Assembly (NCBI GenBank): GCA_018268955.1
Contig: JAFDVO010000022.1
Location: 124,001-188,000 of the forward strand
Length of the DNA: 64,000 bases
Reading direction: 5' to 3'
Origin: Acidobacteriota bacterium
Lineage (GTDB): Bacteria; Acidobacteriota; Vicinamibacteria; Vicinamibacterales; CAVVIG01
Position 1 is the stretch's first letter; every line of letters begins with the position of its first letter. The translations under genes and the position numbers were made by a program. Of the stretch, positions 16,875 through 26,367 are shown one piece after another. The notes below the pieces were generated by a model. The model searched no databases. It was not told the DNA's origin and was given only the letters and a program-made list of their open reading frames with translations.

Positions 16875-16882
16875 GACGTGCT

Positions 16883-18358
16883 GTGACCACGACACCCCGG
16901 CTCTGCGTAACCATCACCGCTCCCACCACGGCGGAACTCCGTCGGCAGCGGGACCTCGTCGCCGACGCGGACCTGATCGAACTGCGGCTCGACAGCGTCA
17001 GCGATCCGGACGTTGACGCCGTGCTCGAGGGTCGGACCCGTCCGGTCATCGTCACCTGCCGGGCCCGCTGGGAGGGCGGTGGGTTCAGTGGCTCCGAGGA
17101 TGAGCGCCGGTCGATCCTGCGGCGGGCCCTGGAACGCGGGGCCGAGTTCGTGGATATCGAATGGCGCGCCGGCTTCGCGGATCTCCTCGCCGAGTTCGGT
17201 CCGCGCGTCGTTCTCTCGTCGCACGACTTCACGGGCGTTCCGGCGGACCTGCAGGCGCAGGCGGATGCCATGCGGGCGACCGGCGCCGGCGTCGTGAAGA
17301 TCGCGGTGAAGGCCACACGGCTCCGCGACTGCCTGACGCTGCTCGACCTGTCCCGGCGTTTCGGACCTGCCGAACGAGCGGTGCTGATCGGCATGGGGGA
17401 CGCCGGCATGGCGACCCGCGTGCTCGCGCAGCGATTCGGCGCGGCCTGGACGTACGCCGGGCTGGTGCGGGACGTCGGGCAGATCTCAGCCTCCCGGCTG
17501 CTCGAGCAGTTCCGCTTCCGTCAGATCACCGACGCGACGGCGGTCTACGGCCTCACCGGCTTCCCGCTCGGTCACTCCGTCTCGCCGGACATGCACAACG
17601 CCGCCTTCGCCGAGGCGGGGATCGATGCGGTCTACCTGCCACTGCCTGCGGCCGATGCCGACGATTTCGTGGCGTTCGCGCGGGCGTTCGGCGTCAAGGG
17701 CGCGAGCGTCACCATCCCACACAAGGTGTCGTTCCTCGATCGCGTGCAGGAACTCGACGACTTGTCACGGCGTGTCGGCGCGCTCAACACGCTTCGGATG
17801 GATGGCGACCGCTGGAGCGGCTGCAATACCGATGTCGCCGGGTTCCTCCAACCGTTGCGCGATCGCGGCGTGACACTGCGAGGGTGCCGTGCCTCGATCC
17901 TCGGCGCGGGCGGCTCCGCCCGAGCCGTCGCCGTGGCGCTTGCCTCGGAAGGCGCGCGGGTGACGGTGCATGCGCGCGACGCGCAGAAGGCCGCCATCGT
18001 TGCCAGTGCAGTTGGCGGTGACGCAGGGCCATTTCCGCCAGCGGTCGGATCGTGGGACCTGCTGGTGAACTGCACGCCGGTCGGCATGCAGCCACGCATC
18101 GACGTGAGCCCGATGCCTCCGGACGCCTACGACCGCGGGCTCGTCTACGACCTGATCTACAACCCGGCGGTCACCCGCCTGATGCGTGACGCGGCGACTG
18201 CCGGATGCGACACGATCGGTGGCCTCGACATGCTGGTGGGCCAGGCCGAGGCGCAGTTCCGCTGGTGGACCGGCGTCAGCGCGCCCACGGGAGTGATGCG
18301 GACAGCGGCCACGCGGCGGCTTGCGGAGTTCAACGCCAATGAAAATCACGTCGTTTGA
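16883..18358 (+). CDS. aroDE: Bifunctional 3-dehydroquinate dehydratase (type I)/shikimate dehydrogenase
   Basis: A 491-residue fusion covering two successive steps, dehydroquinate to dehydroshikimate to shikimate. Residues 1-215 are type I dehydroquinase: Glu33 and Arg35 (LIELRLDS), catalytic His114 (SSHDF) and Schiff-base Lys139 (VVKIAVKA). Residues 220-480 are shikimate dehydrogenase: substrate site GFPLGHSVSPDMHN, catalytic Lys281 (TIPHK), Asp317 (NTD) and NADP loop GAGGSARA at 341-348. The fusion is known from plants and some bacteria. GTG 16883 follows the attenuator immediately and has no obvious ribosome site. First structural gene of the aromatic operon. Confidence 0.95.
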   Translation: MTTTPRLCVTITAPTTAELRRQRDLVADADLIELRLDSVSDPDVDAVLEGRTRPVIVTCRARWEGGGFSGSEDERRSILRRALERGAEFVDIEWRAGFADLLAEFGPRVVLSSHDFTGVPADLQAQADAMRATGAGVVKIAVKATRLRDCLTLLDLSRRFGPAERAVLIGMGDAGMATRVLAQRFGAAWTYAGLVRDVGQISASRLLEQFRFRQITDATAVYGLTGFPLGHSVSPDMHNAAFAEAGIDAVYLPLPAADADDFVAFARAFGVKGASVTIPHKVSFLDRVQELDDLSRRVGALNTLRMDGDRWSGCNTDVAGFLQPLRDRGVTLRGCRASILGAGGSARAVAVALASEGARVTVHARDAQKAAIVASAVGGDAGPFPPAVGSWDLLVNCTPVGMQPRIDVSPMPPDAYDRGLVYDLIYNPAVTRLMRDAATAGCDTIGGLDMLVGQAEAQFRWWTGVSAPTGVMRTAATRRLAEFNANENHVV

Positions 18359-19811
18359 AGAGTTCTCGGAGCTGGCCCGGCGCGGCACGTTCGTGCCGGT
18401 GTGCAAGGAGCTGGTCGCCGACCTGCTGACGCCGGTGTCGGCCTTCCTGAAGATCGCCGAGGACGCGGACTACGCCTTCCTGCTCGAGTCGGTCGAAGGC
18501 GGTGAGCACGTGGGCCGCTACTCGTTCCTCGGCAAGGATCCGTTCCTGATCCTGCGCGCCTCGAACGGACGCACGACGATCGAGCGTGGCGGTGAAGTGA
18601 CCGCAAGCGACGCGCCGTTCCTCGAGACGCTCCGGAAACTGATGACCGATTATCGGTCGCCGTTCGTGCCGGACCTGCCACGTTTCACGGGCGGGGCCGT
18701 GGGCTACTTCGGCTACGGCGCGGCCTCCTGGTTCGAGCCGGTGCTCGGGGATCTGGGGTCGTCACCGGACGGCGCAGACGAGGCCGGGTTCATGCTCTTC
18801 GACACGGTGCTGGCGTTCGACCATGTCCAGCACCGGATCCTGATCATCGCCAACGCCCGCATCACGGCCGACGACGACCTCGAGTCGCTCTATCAGTTCG
18901 CGTGCGCGAAGATCGGCTTCCTCGAACGCGAACTCGAGCGCAACCTGTCCGTTGCGAAGAGGTCCTACGCCGACGACCTCGCGTTCACCTCCAACCTGAC
19001 GCGCGATCGGTTCGAACAGCAGGTGCGGACGGCGAAGGAGCACATCGCGGCTGGCGACATCTACCAGGTCGTCCTCTCGCAGCGGTTCGAGGCGGAGGTG
19101 AAGGCCGACCCCTTCACGGTCTACCGCGCGCTTCGTCACGTGAATCCGTCGCCCTACATGTATTTCATCCGCATGGCCGGCGTGTCGGTGGTCGGCTCGT
19201 CACCGGAAATGCTGGTCCGCGTGGAGGGCTCGCGTGTGGAGACGCACCCCATCGCGGGCACGCGGCCCCGCGGCCGCAGCGAGGACGAAGACCTCCGCCT
19301 CGCCGACGAACTGAAGCGCAACGAGAAGGAGCGGGCCGAGCACGTGATGCTCGTGGACCTCGGTCGCAACGATGTCGGACGGGTCTGTGATTATGGGTCG
19401 GTGCGCGTGCCGCAGTTCATGGGCCTCGAGCGGTTCTCGCACGTGATGCACCTGACGTCCGTCGTCGAAGGGCGCCTGTCGAGCGAGTGCGATCGGCTCG
19501 ACGCGCTTGCCTCGTGCTTCCCGGCGGGCACCGTGTCGGGCGCCCCCAAGGTGCGCGCGATGCAGATCATCCGCGAGCTCGAGCCGTCTGGACGGGGGCT
19601 CTATGCCGGCGCGGTCGGCTACCTGGATTTCGCTGGCAATCTCGACTTCTGCATCGCCATCCGCACGATCATCATGTCTGCGGGGAAGGCGTTCGTGCAG
19701 GCCGGCGCCGGCATCGTGATGGACTCGAACCCGACCGCGGAATACGACGAAACACGCGACAAGGCCCGCGCCGCGATGCGGGCGCTGCAACTCGCCGAGG
19801 CGGGGCTATGA
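18339..19811 (+). CDS. trpE: Anthranilate synthase component I
   Basis: A 490-residue subunit that converts chorismate to anthranilate using ammonia from TrpG. The allosteric Trp-binding motif is seen at LLESVEGGEHVGRYSFLG (N-terminal domain). The chorismate-binding domain shows GDIYQVVLSQRFE, PIAGTRPRG, LVDLGRNDVGRV and SGAPKVRAMQII. I start at ATG 18339, which overlaps the end of aroDE by 20 bases; a longer frame starting at 18321 gives an atypical N-terminus. Feedback inhibition by Trp is expected from the motif. Confidence 0.97.
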   Translation: MKITSFEEFSELARRGTFVPVCKELVADLLTPVSAFLKIAEDADYAFLLESVEGGEHVGRYSFLGKDPFLILRASNGRTTIERGGEVTASDAPFLETLRKLMTDYRSPFVPDLPRFTGGAVGYFGYGAASWFEPVLGDLGSSPDGADEAGFMLFDTVLAFDHVQHRILIIANARITADDDLESLYQFACAKIGFLERELERNLSVAKRSYADDLAFTSNLTRDRFEQQVRTAKEHIAAGDIYQVVLSQRFEAEVKADPFTVYRALRHVNPSPYMYFIRMAGVSVVGSSPEMLVRVEGSRVETHPIAGTRPRGRSEDEDLRLADELKRNEKERAEHVMLVDLGRNDVGRVCDYGSVRVPQFMGLERFSHVMHLTSVVEGRLSSECDRLDALASCFPAGTVSGAPKVRAMQIIRELEPSGRGLYAGAVGYLDFAGNLDFCIAIRTIIMSAGKAFVQAGAGIVMDSNPTAEYDETRDKARAAMRALQLAEAGL

Positions 19812-19852
19812 CGGGCCGGCGCTGGCGTGGCGCACTCAGCGTGGACACGGTC

Positions 19853-19890
19853 CAATCTGCCATCAGCAATCTGCCATCAGCAATTCTGGA
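19853..19890. repeat. 14-bp tandem repeat in the trpE-trpG gap
   Basis: CAATCTGCCATCAG at 19853 and 19867, then a decayed copy from 19881. The 93-bp trpE-trpG gap is otherwise empty and is the only large gap between the seven trp genes. Confidence 0.7.
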
Positions 19891-19904
19891 ATCCAGCGGG
19901 GCAT

Positions 19905-20480
19905 ATGGTGTTCGTCCTCGATAACTACGACTCGTTTACCTACAACCTGGTGCAGTACCTCGGCGAGCTTGGCGCCGACGTGGTGGTCAAGCGGAACGAC
20001 GAAGTGACGGTCGACGAGATCCGCGCCATGCACCCGGACCGCATCGTGCTCTCTCCCGGGCCAGGCCGCCCTGAGGACGCCGGTGTGATGATGGATGTCA
20101 TCCGCGAGCTCGGGCCGACCACGCCAATCCTCGGCGTGTGCCTCGGGCACCAGGGAATCGGTGCGGCGTTCGGCGGGAAAGTCGTGCGGGCGCCCGAGCC
20201 AATGCACGGCAAGACGTCCACCGTCGAGCACAACGCGCGCGGCGTGTTCAGCGGGCTGACCGCCCCGTTCGAGGCCTCGCGCTACCATTCACTCGTTGTC
20301 TCTCCAGAAGGGTTCCCCGCGGACCTCGAGGTCACCGCGCGCACCCAGGGGGACGGCGTCATCATGGGCCTGAGGCACAGGACCCTGCCGATTCAGGGCG
20401 TGCAGTTCCACCCGGAATCGATTCTCACCAGTGAAGGACGCCACATCCTGCGGAACTTCCTCGACGGACGGTTCGACTGA
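19905..20480 (+). CDS. trpG: Anthranilate synthase component II (glutamine amidotransferase)
   Basis: A 191-residue class I amidotransferase delivering ammonia to TrpE. Seen motifs: DNYDSFTYNLVQYLGELGAD at the N-terminus, oxyanion loop LSPGPGRPEDAG, nucleophile Cys in GVCLGHQ, and the His/Glu pair in QFHPESI. I start at ATG 19905 because homology begins there; the upstream open frame is repeat sequence. The stop overlaps trpD by one base (TGATG). It could also serve p-aminobenzoate synthesis, as TrpG does in some bacteria. Confidence 0.96.
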   Translation: MVFVLDNYDSFTYNLVQYLGELGADVVVKRNDEVTVDEIRAMHPDRIVLSPGPGRPEDAGVMMDVIRELGPTTPILGVCLGHQGIGAAFGGKVVRAPEPMHGKTSTVEHNARGVFSGLTAPFEASRYHSLVVSPEGFPADLEVTARTQGDGVIMGLRHRTLPIQGVQFHPESILTSEGRHILRNFLDGRFD

Positions 20481-21511
20481 TGTTCCAGGCACTCATCGAG
20501 AAGCTGATTCGGCGCGAAGACCTGACGACGGACGAAGCGGCCGCTGCCATGGCCGAGGTCATGGAGGGACGCGCCGCGGACCCGCAGATTGCGGGCTTCC
20601 TGATCGGCCTCGCCATGAAGGGCGAGCGCCCACAGGAGATCGTCGGCCTCGCGCGCACAATGCGGGCCCACAGTGTGAAGCTCTCACGCACCTTCGATGA
20701 CGTGTTCGACACGTGTGGGACCGGCGGCGACCGGTCCGGCACCTTCAACATCTCCACAGGCGCAGCCATCGTGCTTGCGGCGGCCGGGGTGCGGGTGGCC
20801 AAGCACGGCAACCGCTCGGTCTCCAGCCTCTCGGGTAGCGCCGACGTGTTCGAGGTTCTCGGAGTGTCGGTCAGCGCGACGCCTGCGACGGTGGAGCGGT
20901 GCCTCGGCGAGGCCGGCATCGGCTTCTTCTTCGCCCCGACCTTTCATCCGTCGATGCGCCACGCCGGCGCGGCGCGGCGGGCGCTCGGGGTGCGAACCGC
21001 CTTCAACCTGCTGGGCCCGCTCACGAACCCGGCCGGGGCCACGCGGCAGATCGTCGGTGTGCCCCGTCCTGAGTTCACCGAGCTGATGGCACGAAGCCTC
21101 ATGCTGCTCGGGTCCGAACGGGCGTGGGTGGTCCACGGGGCCGATGGCATCGATGAGATTTCGACCACGGGCTACACGAAGGTGTCCGAGTGCCGCAACG
21201 GTGCCGTGAAGACCTTCTACCTGCACCCGGCCGACTTCGGGCTGCACAAGGCATCCGCGGGCGCGCTCAAGGGCGGGTCCGCTGCGGACAATGCCGTCAT
21301 CATCCGTGACGTGCTCGATGGTACGGCCGGACCGGCGAGGGACGTGGTCGTGCTGAACGCGGGCGCCGCGCTCTTCGTCGCTGGACGCGCCGAGTCCATC
21401 CGCGCGGGCATGCAGATGGCTGCGCAGGCGATTGACACGGGCGCTGCGCGCGCGACCCTCGCACGGTTGGTGACGCTCTCGCAGGCCGACGCAGCAGGGG
21501 TGACGCAATGA
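20480..21511 (+). CDS. trpD: Anthranilate phosphoribosyltransferase
   Basis: A 343-residue enzyme joining anthranilate to PRPP. Family motifs are visible: the PRPP loop DTCGTGGDRSGTFNIST, KHGNRSVSSLSGSADVFE, and FAPTFHPSMRHA followed by RTAFNLLGPLTNPAG. The ATG overlaps the trpG stop by one base and its own stop overlaps trpC (ATGA), so translation is coupled on both sides. Confidence 0.97.
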   Translation: MFQALIEKLIRREDLTTDEAAAAMAEVMEGRAADPQIAGFLIGLAMKGERPQEIVGLARTMRAHSVKLSRTFDDVFDTCGTGGDRSGTFNISTGAAIVLAAAGVRVAKHGNRSVSSLSGSADVFEVLGVSVSATPATVERCLGEAGIGFFFAPTFHPSMRHAGAARRALGVRTAFNLLGPLTNPAGATRQIVGVPRPEFTELMARSLMLLGSERAWVVHGADGIDEISTTGYTKVSECRNGAVKTFYLHPADFGLHKASAGALKGGSAADNAVIIRDVLDGTAGPARDVVVLNAGAALFVAGRAESIRAGMQMAAQAIDTGAARATLARLVTLSQADAAGVTQ

Positions 21512-22317
21512 GCGTCGAACAGGCCACCACCGCCGACCTCCTCGGCACCATCATCGCTGCGACCAGGCGGATCACGGAGGTGCGCGCCGAGCGGGAGCCG
21601 CTGGCGGCGCTCGCGAAACGCGCGGAGCAACGGACCCCGAGGCCAGGCGTCTTCACCGAGGCGTTGTCGAGGACCGGCCGATGGAACGTGATCGCCGAGT
21701 GCAAGCGGCGTTCGCCCTCGAAAGGGGTGCTGCGGCACGAGTACGATCCAGTGACCATCGCTGCCTCCTACGCCGCCGCAGGCGCTGCAGCCATTTCCGT
21801 GCTGACGGAGCCGACCTTCTTCGATGGCGCCCCTGCGCACCTGGAAGCCGTGCGCGCCGCCGTCACGACGCCGCTGCTGCGGAAGGACTTCATCGTGTCG
21901 GAGTACCAGCTGCTCGAAGCGCGCGCGATGGGGGCAGATGCGGCACTGCTGATCGTTGCGGCGCTGACGCCCGCTGAACTCCGGCTGTTGTCGGATACGG
22001 CGGCGTCACTCGGCCTCGACACGCTCGTCGAGGTGCACAGTGCCGACGAACTCCGGATTGCGATCGACACCGGCGCAAAGGTCATCGGCGTGAACAACCG
22101 CAACCTGCGAACGCTCGCGGTCGACGTGCACGCCTCTGAGACGCTGGTCTCGATGATGCCCACGGGGGTGGTGGCCGTCAGCGAGAGCGGATTGCGGAGC
22201 TCCGCGGACCTCTCGCGGCTGTCGGCGCTTGGCTACCGGGCCTTCCTGATCGGCGAGCGGTTCATGACCGATCCGGATCCGGGCGCCGCGCTCGCGACGC
22301 TCTTGCGGGGCGCCTGA
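21508..22317 (+). CDS. trpC: Indole-3-glycerol phosphate synthase
   Basis: A 269-residue TIM-barrel enzyme that closes the indole ring. Seen are the phosphate/substrate motifs VIAECKRRSPSKGVL, LRKDFIVSEYQLLEARAMGA, VIGVNNRNLRTLAVD and AVSESGLRSSADL. It is a separate gene from trpF here, unlike the enterobacterial trpCF fusion. Overlaps trpD by four bases and trpF by one. Confidence 0.97.
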   Translation: MSVEQATTADLLGTIIAATRRITEVRAEREPLAALAKRAEQRTPRPGVFTEALSRTGRWNVIAECKRRSPSKGVLRHEYDPVTIAASYAAAGAAAISVLTEPTFFDGAPAHLEAVRAAVTTPLLRKDFIVSEYQLLEARAMGADAALLIVAALTPAELRLLSDTAASLGLDTLVEVHSADELRIAIDTGAKVIGVNNRNLRTLAVDVHASETLVSMMPTGVVAVSESGLRSSADLSRLSALGYRAFLIGERFMTDPDPGAALATLLRGA

Positions 22318-22964
22318 TGTTCGTGAAAATCTGCGGCATTACTCGGGTGAGTGATGCGCAGGTCGCCGCCGCCTGCGGGGCATCGGCGATCGGGTTCATC
22401 TTCTGGCCGAAAGGGAAGCGGTGGGTGGAGCCGGACGTGGCCCGTGCCATCGCGAGGTCGCTGCCCCCGTTCGTCACCCCGGTTGGGGTGTTCGTGGACG
22501 AAACGGTCGAGCGCATGAACGAGATCGCGACGTTCGTCGGGCTTGGAGCCATTCAGCTCCACGGCGCTGAACAGCCGGACATCGTCGACCGCCTCGTACG
22601 TCCCGTCGTCAAGGCGGTGGGACGGATTGACGCGTCGCGGATTGGCGAGTGGCCGGCGCGTGTGACGATGCTGGTTGACGCGCCTGACCCGGTGAACCAC
22701 GGGGGCACGGGGGCCCGGGCGGACTGGGCCGGGGCGGCGCGGCTGGCCGCCGTGCGCCGGACGATTCTTGCGGGCGGCATCCGGCCTGAGAATGTGGTCG
22801 AGGCCGTCACGACCGTCCGACCCTTCGGCATCGATGTCGCGTCCGGTGTGGAAGATGCGCCCGGTATCAAGAACCCGGACCGGATCCGGGACCTGTTCGA
22901 CGCGCTTCGCGCCGTGCCGCGGAGCGACGATTCTCGAGAGGCGCGCGAACTCCGCGCGCGGTGA
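22317..22964 (+). CDS. trpF: Phosphoribosylanthranilate isomerase
   Basis: A 215-residue TIM-barrel isomerase. The N-terminal motif [13 protein letters not shown] contains the catalytic Cys6; [13 protein letters not shown] carries the catalytic Asp and [10 protein letters not shown] and [10 protein letters not shown] bind phosphate. Start ATG overlaps the trpC stop by one base, and the stop overlaps the trpB GTG by four. Confidence 0.96.
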   Translation: MFVKICGITRVSDAQVAAACGASAIGFIFWPKGKRWVEPDVARAIARSLPPFVTPVGVFVDETVERMNEIATFVGLGAIQLHGAEQPDIVDRLVRPVVKAVGRIDASRIGEWPARVTMLVDAPDPVNHGGTGARADWAGAARLAAVRRTILAGGIRPENVVEAVTTVRPFGIDVASGVEDAPGIKNPDRIRDLFDALRAVPRSDDSREARELRAR

Positions 22965-24172
22965 TGACAATGCAGACGCCTGTGCGCCGCGATCCTGATG
23001 AGCGCGGCTACTTCGGACCCTTCGGCGGGAAATACGTGCCGGAAACGCTGGTCGAACCGATCGAGGAACTCCAGCGCGCGTACTACGCCATTCGCGACGA
23101 TGTCACGTTCCAGAGCGAACTGGCGCGCCTGCTGAAGCACTACGTCGGTCGGCCGACGCCGCTCTACGAAGCGGGCCGGCTGTCGGCCGCGTCCGGCGGT
23201 GCCCGGATCTTCCTCAAGCGCGAGGACCTCACCCATACGGGTGCGCACAAGATCAACAACGCCCTGGGGCAGGCGCTGCTCGCGCGGCGCATGGGCAAGA
23301 AGCGGATCGTGGCCGAGACCGGCGCAGGCCAGCACGGGGTGGCGACGGCAACCGCGTGTGCGCTGCTCGGGCTCGAGTGCCACGTCTACATGGGCGTCGA
23401 CGACATGGCGCGGCAGGCGCTGAACGTCGTGCGCATGCGCATGCTGGGGGCCGAGGTGATCGGCGTGGACGCCGGCAGCCGCACGCTGAAGGATGCAATC
23501 AACGAGGCGATGCGCGACTGGGTGACCAACGTCACCACGACGTATTACCTGCTTGGCTCTGCCCTTGGCCCGCATCCCTACCCGCTGATGGTCCGCGAGT
23601 TCCAGTCGGTCATCGGCCGCGAGGCCCGGGCGCAGATCATCGAGCAGGCGGGCCGGCTGCCGGAAGCGGTGGTGGCGTGCGTCGGCGGCGGCAGCAACGC
23701 GATCGGGATCTTCGATGCGTTCGTGAACGACACGGGCGTGCGGCTGATCGGCGTGGAAGCGGGCGGCGAGGAGATCATCAAGGGGCGCCATGCGGCCCGG
23801 TTCGCTGGCGGGAGCATGGGCGTGCTGCAGGGGACGCGCACATTCGTGCTGCAGGACGACAACGGCAACATCGAGCTGACGCACTCCGTCTCCGCGGGCC
23901 TCGACTACGCGGCCATCGGACCCGAGCACGCGTTTCTCCGTCACATCGGCCGCGCCGAGTACGCCTACGCGACCGACGCGGATGCGATTGCCGCCTTCAA
24001 GACGCTGGCGCGGCTCGAGGGCATTCTCCCGGCGCTCGAGTCGTCGCATGCCATCGCGCATGCGCAGCAACTTGGAAAGACGCTCGGGCCCGGCGCCGTG
24101 ATCCTGGTGAACCTGTCGGGCCGCGGTGACAAGGACGTGCACACGATGGAGCAGTATGTCGAGACTCGCTGA
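22961..24172 (+). CDS. trpB: Tryptophan synthase beta chain
   Basis: A 403-residue PLP enzyme condensing indole with serine. The standard TrpB1 type: [15 protein letters not shown] near the N-terminus, PLP-binding Lys97 in [25 protein letters not shown], and the phosphate-binding loop [13 protein letters not shown] at 22961 overlaps the trpF stop; ATGs at 22964 and 22970 are alternatives. Its 3' end overlaps trpA by 17 bases, consistent with the alpha-beta complex. Confidence 0.97.
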   Translation: MMTMQTPVRRDPDERGYFGPFGGKYVPETLVEPIEELQRAYYAIRDDVTFQSELARLLKHYVGRPTPLYEAGRLSAASGGARIFLKREDLTHTGAHKINNALGQALLARRMGKKRIVAETGAGQHGVATATACALLGLECHVYMGVDDMARQALNVVRMRMLGAEVIGVDAGSRTLKDAINEAMRDWVTNVTTTYYLLGSALGPHPYPLMVREFQSVIGREARAQIIEQAGRLPEAVVACVGGGSNAIGIFDAFVNDTGVRLIGVEAGGEEIIKGRHAARFAGGSMGVLQGTRTFVLQDDNGNIELTHSVSAGLDYAAIGPEHAFLRHIGRAEYAYATDADAIAAFKTLARLEGILPALESSHAIAHAQQLGKTLGPGAVILVNLSGRGDKDVHTMEQYVETR

Positions 24173-24962
24173 GACGTTTGCGGCACTCCGCAAGGAGGGG
24201 CGCCCCGGCCTTGTCACGTACGTGACGGCAGGGGATCCGGACCTCACCAGGTCCGCCGAGATCGTGAAGGCGCTTGCGCGGGCCGGTGCCGACGTGCTCG
24301 AGGTCGGGGTGCCGTTCTCCGATCCGCTCGCGGATGGCCCGGTGATCCAGCGGGCGACCGAGCGGGCCCTGGCCGCAGGGGGCAGCTTGCGCGCGACGCT
24401 CGATCTCGTGCAGTCGGTCCGGCGCGAAATCGCGACCCCGATCGTCATCTTCACGTATGCCAACCCGATCGTCCGCATGGGGCTGGACGCTTTTGCGCGT
24501 CGCGCGGCCGAGGTCGGTGTCGACGGCGTCCTCGCACTGGACCTGCCGGTCGAAGAGGCGGACGACTTCCGGGATGCGATCACGCGCGCCGGCCTCGACA
24601 CCATCTTTCTGCTGAGCCCGACGACCACGGATGCCCGGATCAGGAAGGCGGCCGAACTGGGTCGCGGCTTCCTGTACGGCATCTCGCGCCTCGGCGTGAC
24701 CGGCGCACGCGACACCGTGGCCACCGGCGCGAAGGAGATGGTCGCCCGCATCCGCGCGATCACGGACATGCCGCTTGCGCTCGGGTTCGGCATCTCGCGC
24801 CCCGAGCACGTCGCGGAAGTGGGCACCTACGCGGACGCGGCAGTCGTCGGCAGCGCGCTCGTGGCGCTGATTGCAGAAGCGGGGCAGTCACCCGATCTGA
24901 TCCGGCGCGTGGAGGACTACGTAGGCTCGCTCCGGGCGGCCTGCGTCCCGACAAAGGCCTGA
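24156..24962 (+). CDS. trpA: Tryptophan synthase alpha chain
   Basis: A 268-residue TIM-barrel lyase that releases indole to TrpB. The catalytic pair is Glu49 (LEVGVPFSD) and Asp60 (DPLADGP), the same numbers as in the enterobacterial enzyme. Other motifs are [22 protein letters not shown] and [11 protein letters not shown] start at ATG 24156 ([20 protein letters not shown]) inside the trpB end; a longer frame gives a non-homologous extension. Confidence 0.96.
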   Translation: MSRLAETFAALRKEGRPGLVTYVTAGDPDLTRSAEIVKALARAGADVLEVGVPFSDPLADGPVIQRATERALAAGGSLRATLDLVQSVRREIATPIVIFTYANPIVRMGLDAFARRAAEVGVDGVLALDLPVEEADDFRDAITRAGLDTIFLLSPTTTDARIRKAAELGRGFLYGISRLGVTGARDTVATGAKEMVARIRAITDMPLALGFGISRPEHVAEVGTYADAAVVGSALVALIAEAGQSPDLIRRVEDYVGSLRAACVPTKA

Positions 24963-24967
24963 GGCAC

Positions 24968-25303
24968 ATGGCGACGCTCGACGACCTCCGGAACGACATC
25001 GATCGCGTGGACGAAGTGCTGGTGCGGCTCCTGAACGAGCGTGCCCGATGTGTCTGCGAGATCGGACGATTGAAGAAGGACACCGGCATGGCGATCTACC
25101 AGCCGGACCGCGAGAAGCAGGTGCTCGCGCACGTGCGGGCGATTGCGTCCGAAGGGCCGCTCGGTCCCGACGCGATTGCGCGGCTGTTCGAACGGATCAT
25201 CGACGAGGCGCGCCGCCTCGAGCGACGGGTCATTCACGGGGAGGCCGACGAACTGGGCCAGGACGTGACGACACCTGGAGCCGCGGCCGCCGCGCAGGAG
25301 TAG
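24968..25303 (+). CDS. aroQ: Chorismate mutase (AroQ class)
   Basis: A 111-residue all-helical monofunctional chorismate mutase, converting chorismate to prephenate for Phe and Tyr. Typical pattern: LDDLRNDIDRVDEVLVRLLN (first-helix Arg), RARCVCEIGRLKKDTG (second Arg and Lys), YQPDREKQVL, and an FERIIDEARRLE helix. The last ~25 residues are Ala-rich and outside the fold. It starts six bases after trpA and is followed 15 bases later by aroF. Confidence 0.93.
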   Translation: MATLDDLRNDIDRVDEVLVRLLNERARCVCEIGRLKKDTGMAIYQPDREKQVLAHVRAIASEGPLGPDAIARLFERIIDEARRLERRVIHGEADELGQDVTTPGAAAAAQE

Positions 25304-25317
25304 GAAAGCAGGGTCCT

Positions 25318-26364
25318 ATGGTTGTGGTGATGCAGGAGGGCGCGTCCGAGGCCCAGATCGAAGGGGTGGTCAAGCGTCTCGTCGAGATGGGCATGGACGT
25401 GCACCGTTCGACCGGCGTCGAGCGCACCGTGCTCGGTGCCGTCGGACAGGGCCGACCTGACGCAACACTCATCGAGATGATGGACGGCGTCGACGAGGTC
25501 GTGCGGATCTCGTCCCCCTACAAGCTGGCGAGCCGCACCTTCAAGGCGGAGCCGACCGTTGTCACCGTCGGGGACATCCGGATTGGCGGCGACGAAGTGA
25601 TCGTGATGGCGGGCCCCTGCTCGGCCGAGAACGAGCAGCAGGTCAGGTCCACCGCCGCGGCTGTCCGTCGAGCCGGCGCGAAGATCCTGAGGGGCGGCGC
25701 GTTCAAGCCACGGTCCTCCCCGTATGCGTTCCAGGGGCTCGGCGAAGAAGGTTTGCGCCTGCTGCGCGACGCGGCGAACGCCGAGAACCTTGCGCTGGTG
25801 TCCGAGGTGATGGACATCAGCCAGATCGACCTGATCGAGCGCTACTGCGACATCTTCCAGGTCGGCGCCCGGAACATGCAGAACTTCACGCTGCTCCGGG
25901 AACTCGGCCATCGTCGCAAGCCGGTCCTGCTGAAGCGCGGTATCTCGGCCACCATCGAAGAGTGGCTGCTGTCCTCCGAGTACATCCTGAGCGGCGGCAA
26001 CACGGACGTCATCCTGTGCGAACGCGGCATCCGGACGTTCGAGACGGCGACCCGCAACACGTTCGACGTGTCGGCGATTGCCATGGTCAAGAAGCTGAGC
26101 CACCTGCCGGTCGTCGCGGATCCGAGCCACGGCGCGGGTCGTCGTGACATGGTCGCGCCGCTCGCGCGAGCGGCAGTCGCTGCCGGTGCCGACGGCCTGA
26201 TCGTCGAGGTCCACTGCGACCCCGACCACGCGCTTAGCGACGGCGCGCAGTCCATGTTCCCTGCGCAGTTCGATCGGCTGATGGCCGAACTCCGCATCAT
26301 CGCGCCGGCGATCGGCCGGTCGATCTGCCTCGAGAGCGCACCGCGCCGAGGCTGGGGGAAGTAG
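25318..26364 (+). CDS. aroF: 3-deoxy-7-phosphoheptulonate (DAHP) synthase, type I-beta
   Basis: A 348-residue first enzyme of the shikimate pathway. Residues 1-70 form the ferredoxin/ACT-like N-terminal domain found in Thermotoga-type enzymes, associated with feedback control by Tyr or Phe. The barrel follows: VMAGPCSAEN, GGAFKPRSSPYAFQG, VGARNMQNF, KRGISATIEEWL and VADPSHGAG. ATG 25318 follows an AGGAAAG site. Being in the Trp-attenuated transcript, entry into the whole pathway appears linked to Trp (and perhaps Tyr) charging. Confidence 0.95.
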   Translation: MVVVMQEGASEAQIEGVVKRLVEMGMDVHRSTGVERTVLGAVGQGRPDATLIEMMDGVDEVVRISSPYKLASRTFKAEPTVVTVGDIRIGGDEVIVMAGPCSAENEQQVRSTAAAVRRAGAKILRGGAFKPRSSPYAFQGLGEEGLRLLRDAANAENLALVSEVMDISQIDLIERYCDIFQVGARNMQNFTLLRELGHRRKPVLLKRGISATIEEWLLSSEYILSGGNTDVILCERGIRTFETATRNTFDVSAIAMVKKLSHLPVVADPSHGAGRRDMVAPLARAAVAAGADGLIVEVHCDPDHALSDGAQSMFPAQFDRLMAELRIIAPAIGRSICLESAPRRGWGK

Positions 26365-26367
26365 GGG

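Noticed and set aside
16693-16882. T-box or TRAP-type control of the trp operon
   Set aside because: No T-box sequence or GAG/UAG triplet series was seen; a Trp-codon leader with alternative stems explains the region better.
22553-24826. Long open frame on the minus strand opposite trpF-trpB-trpA (757 residues)
   Set aside because: Lies antisense to three clearly conserved genes; composition is the Arg/Ala/His-rich pattern of high-GC shadow frames with no family motif.
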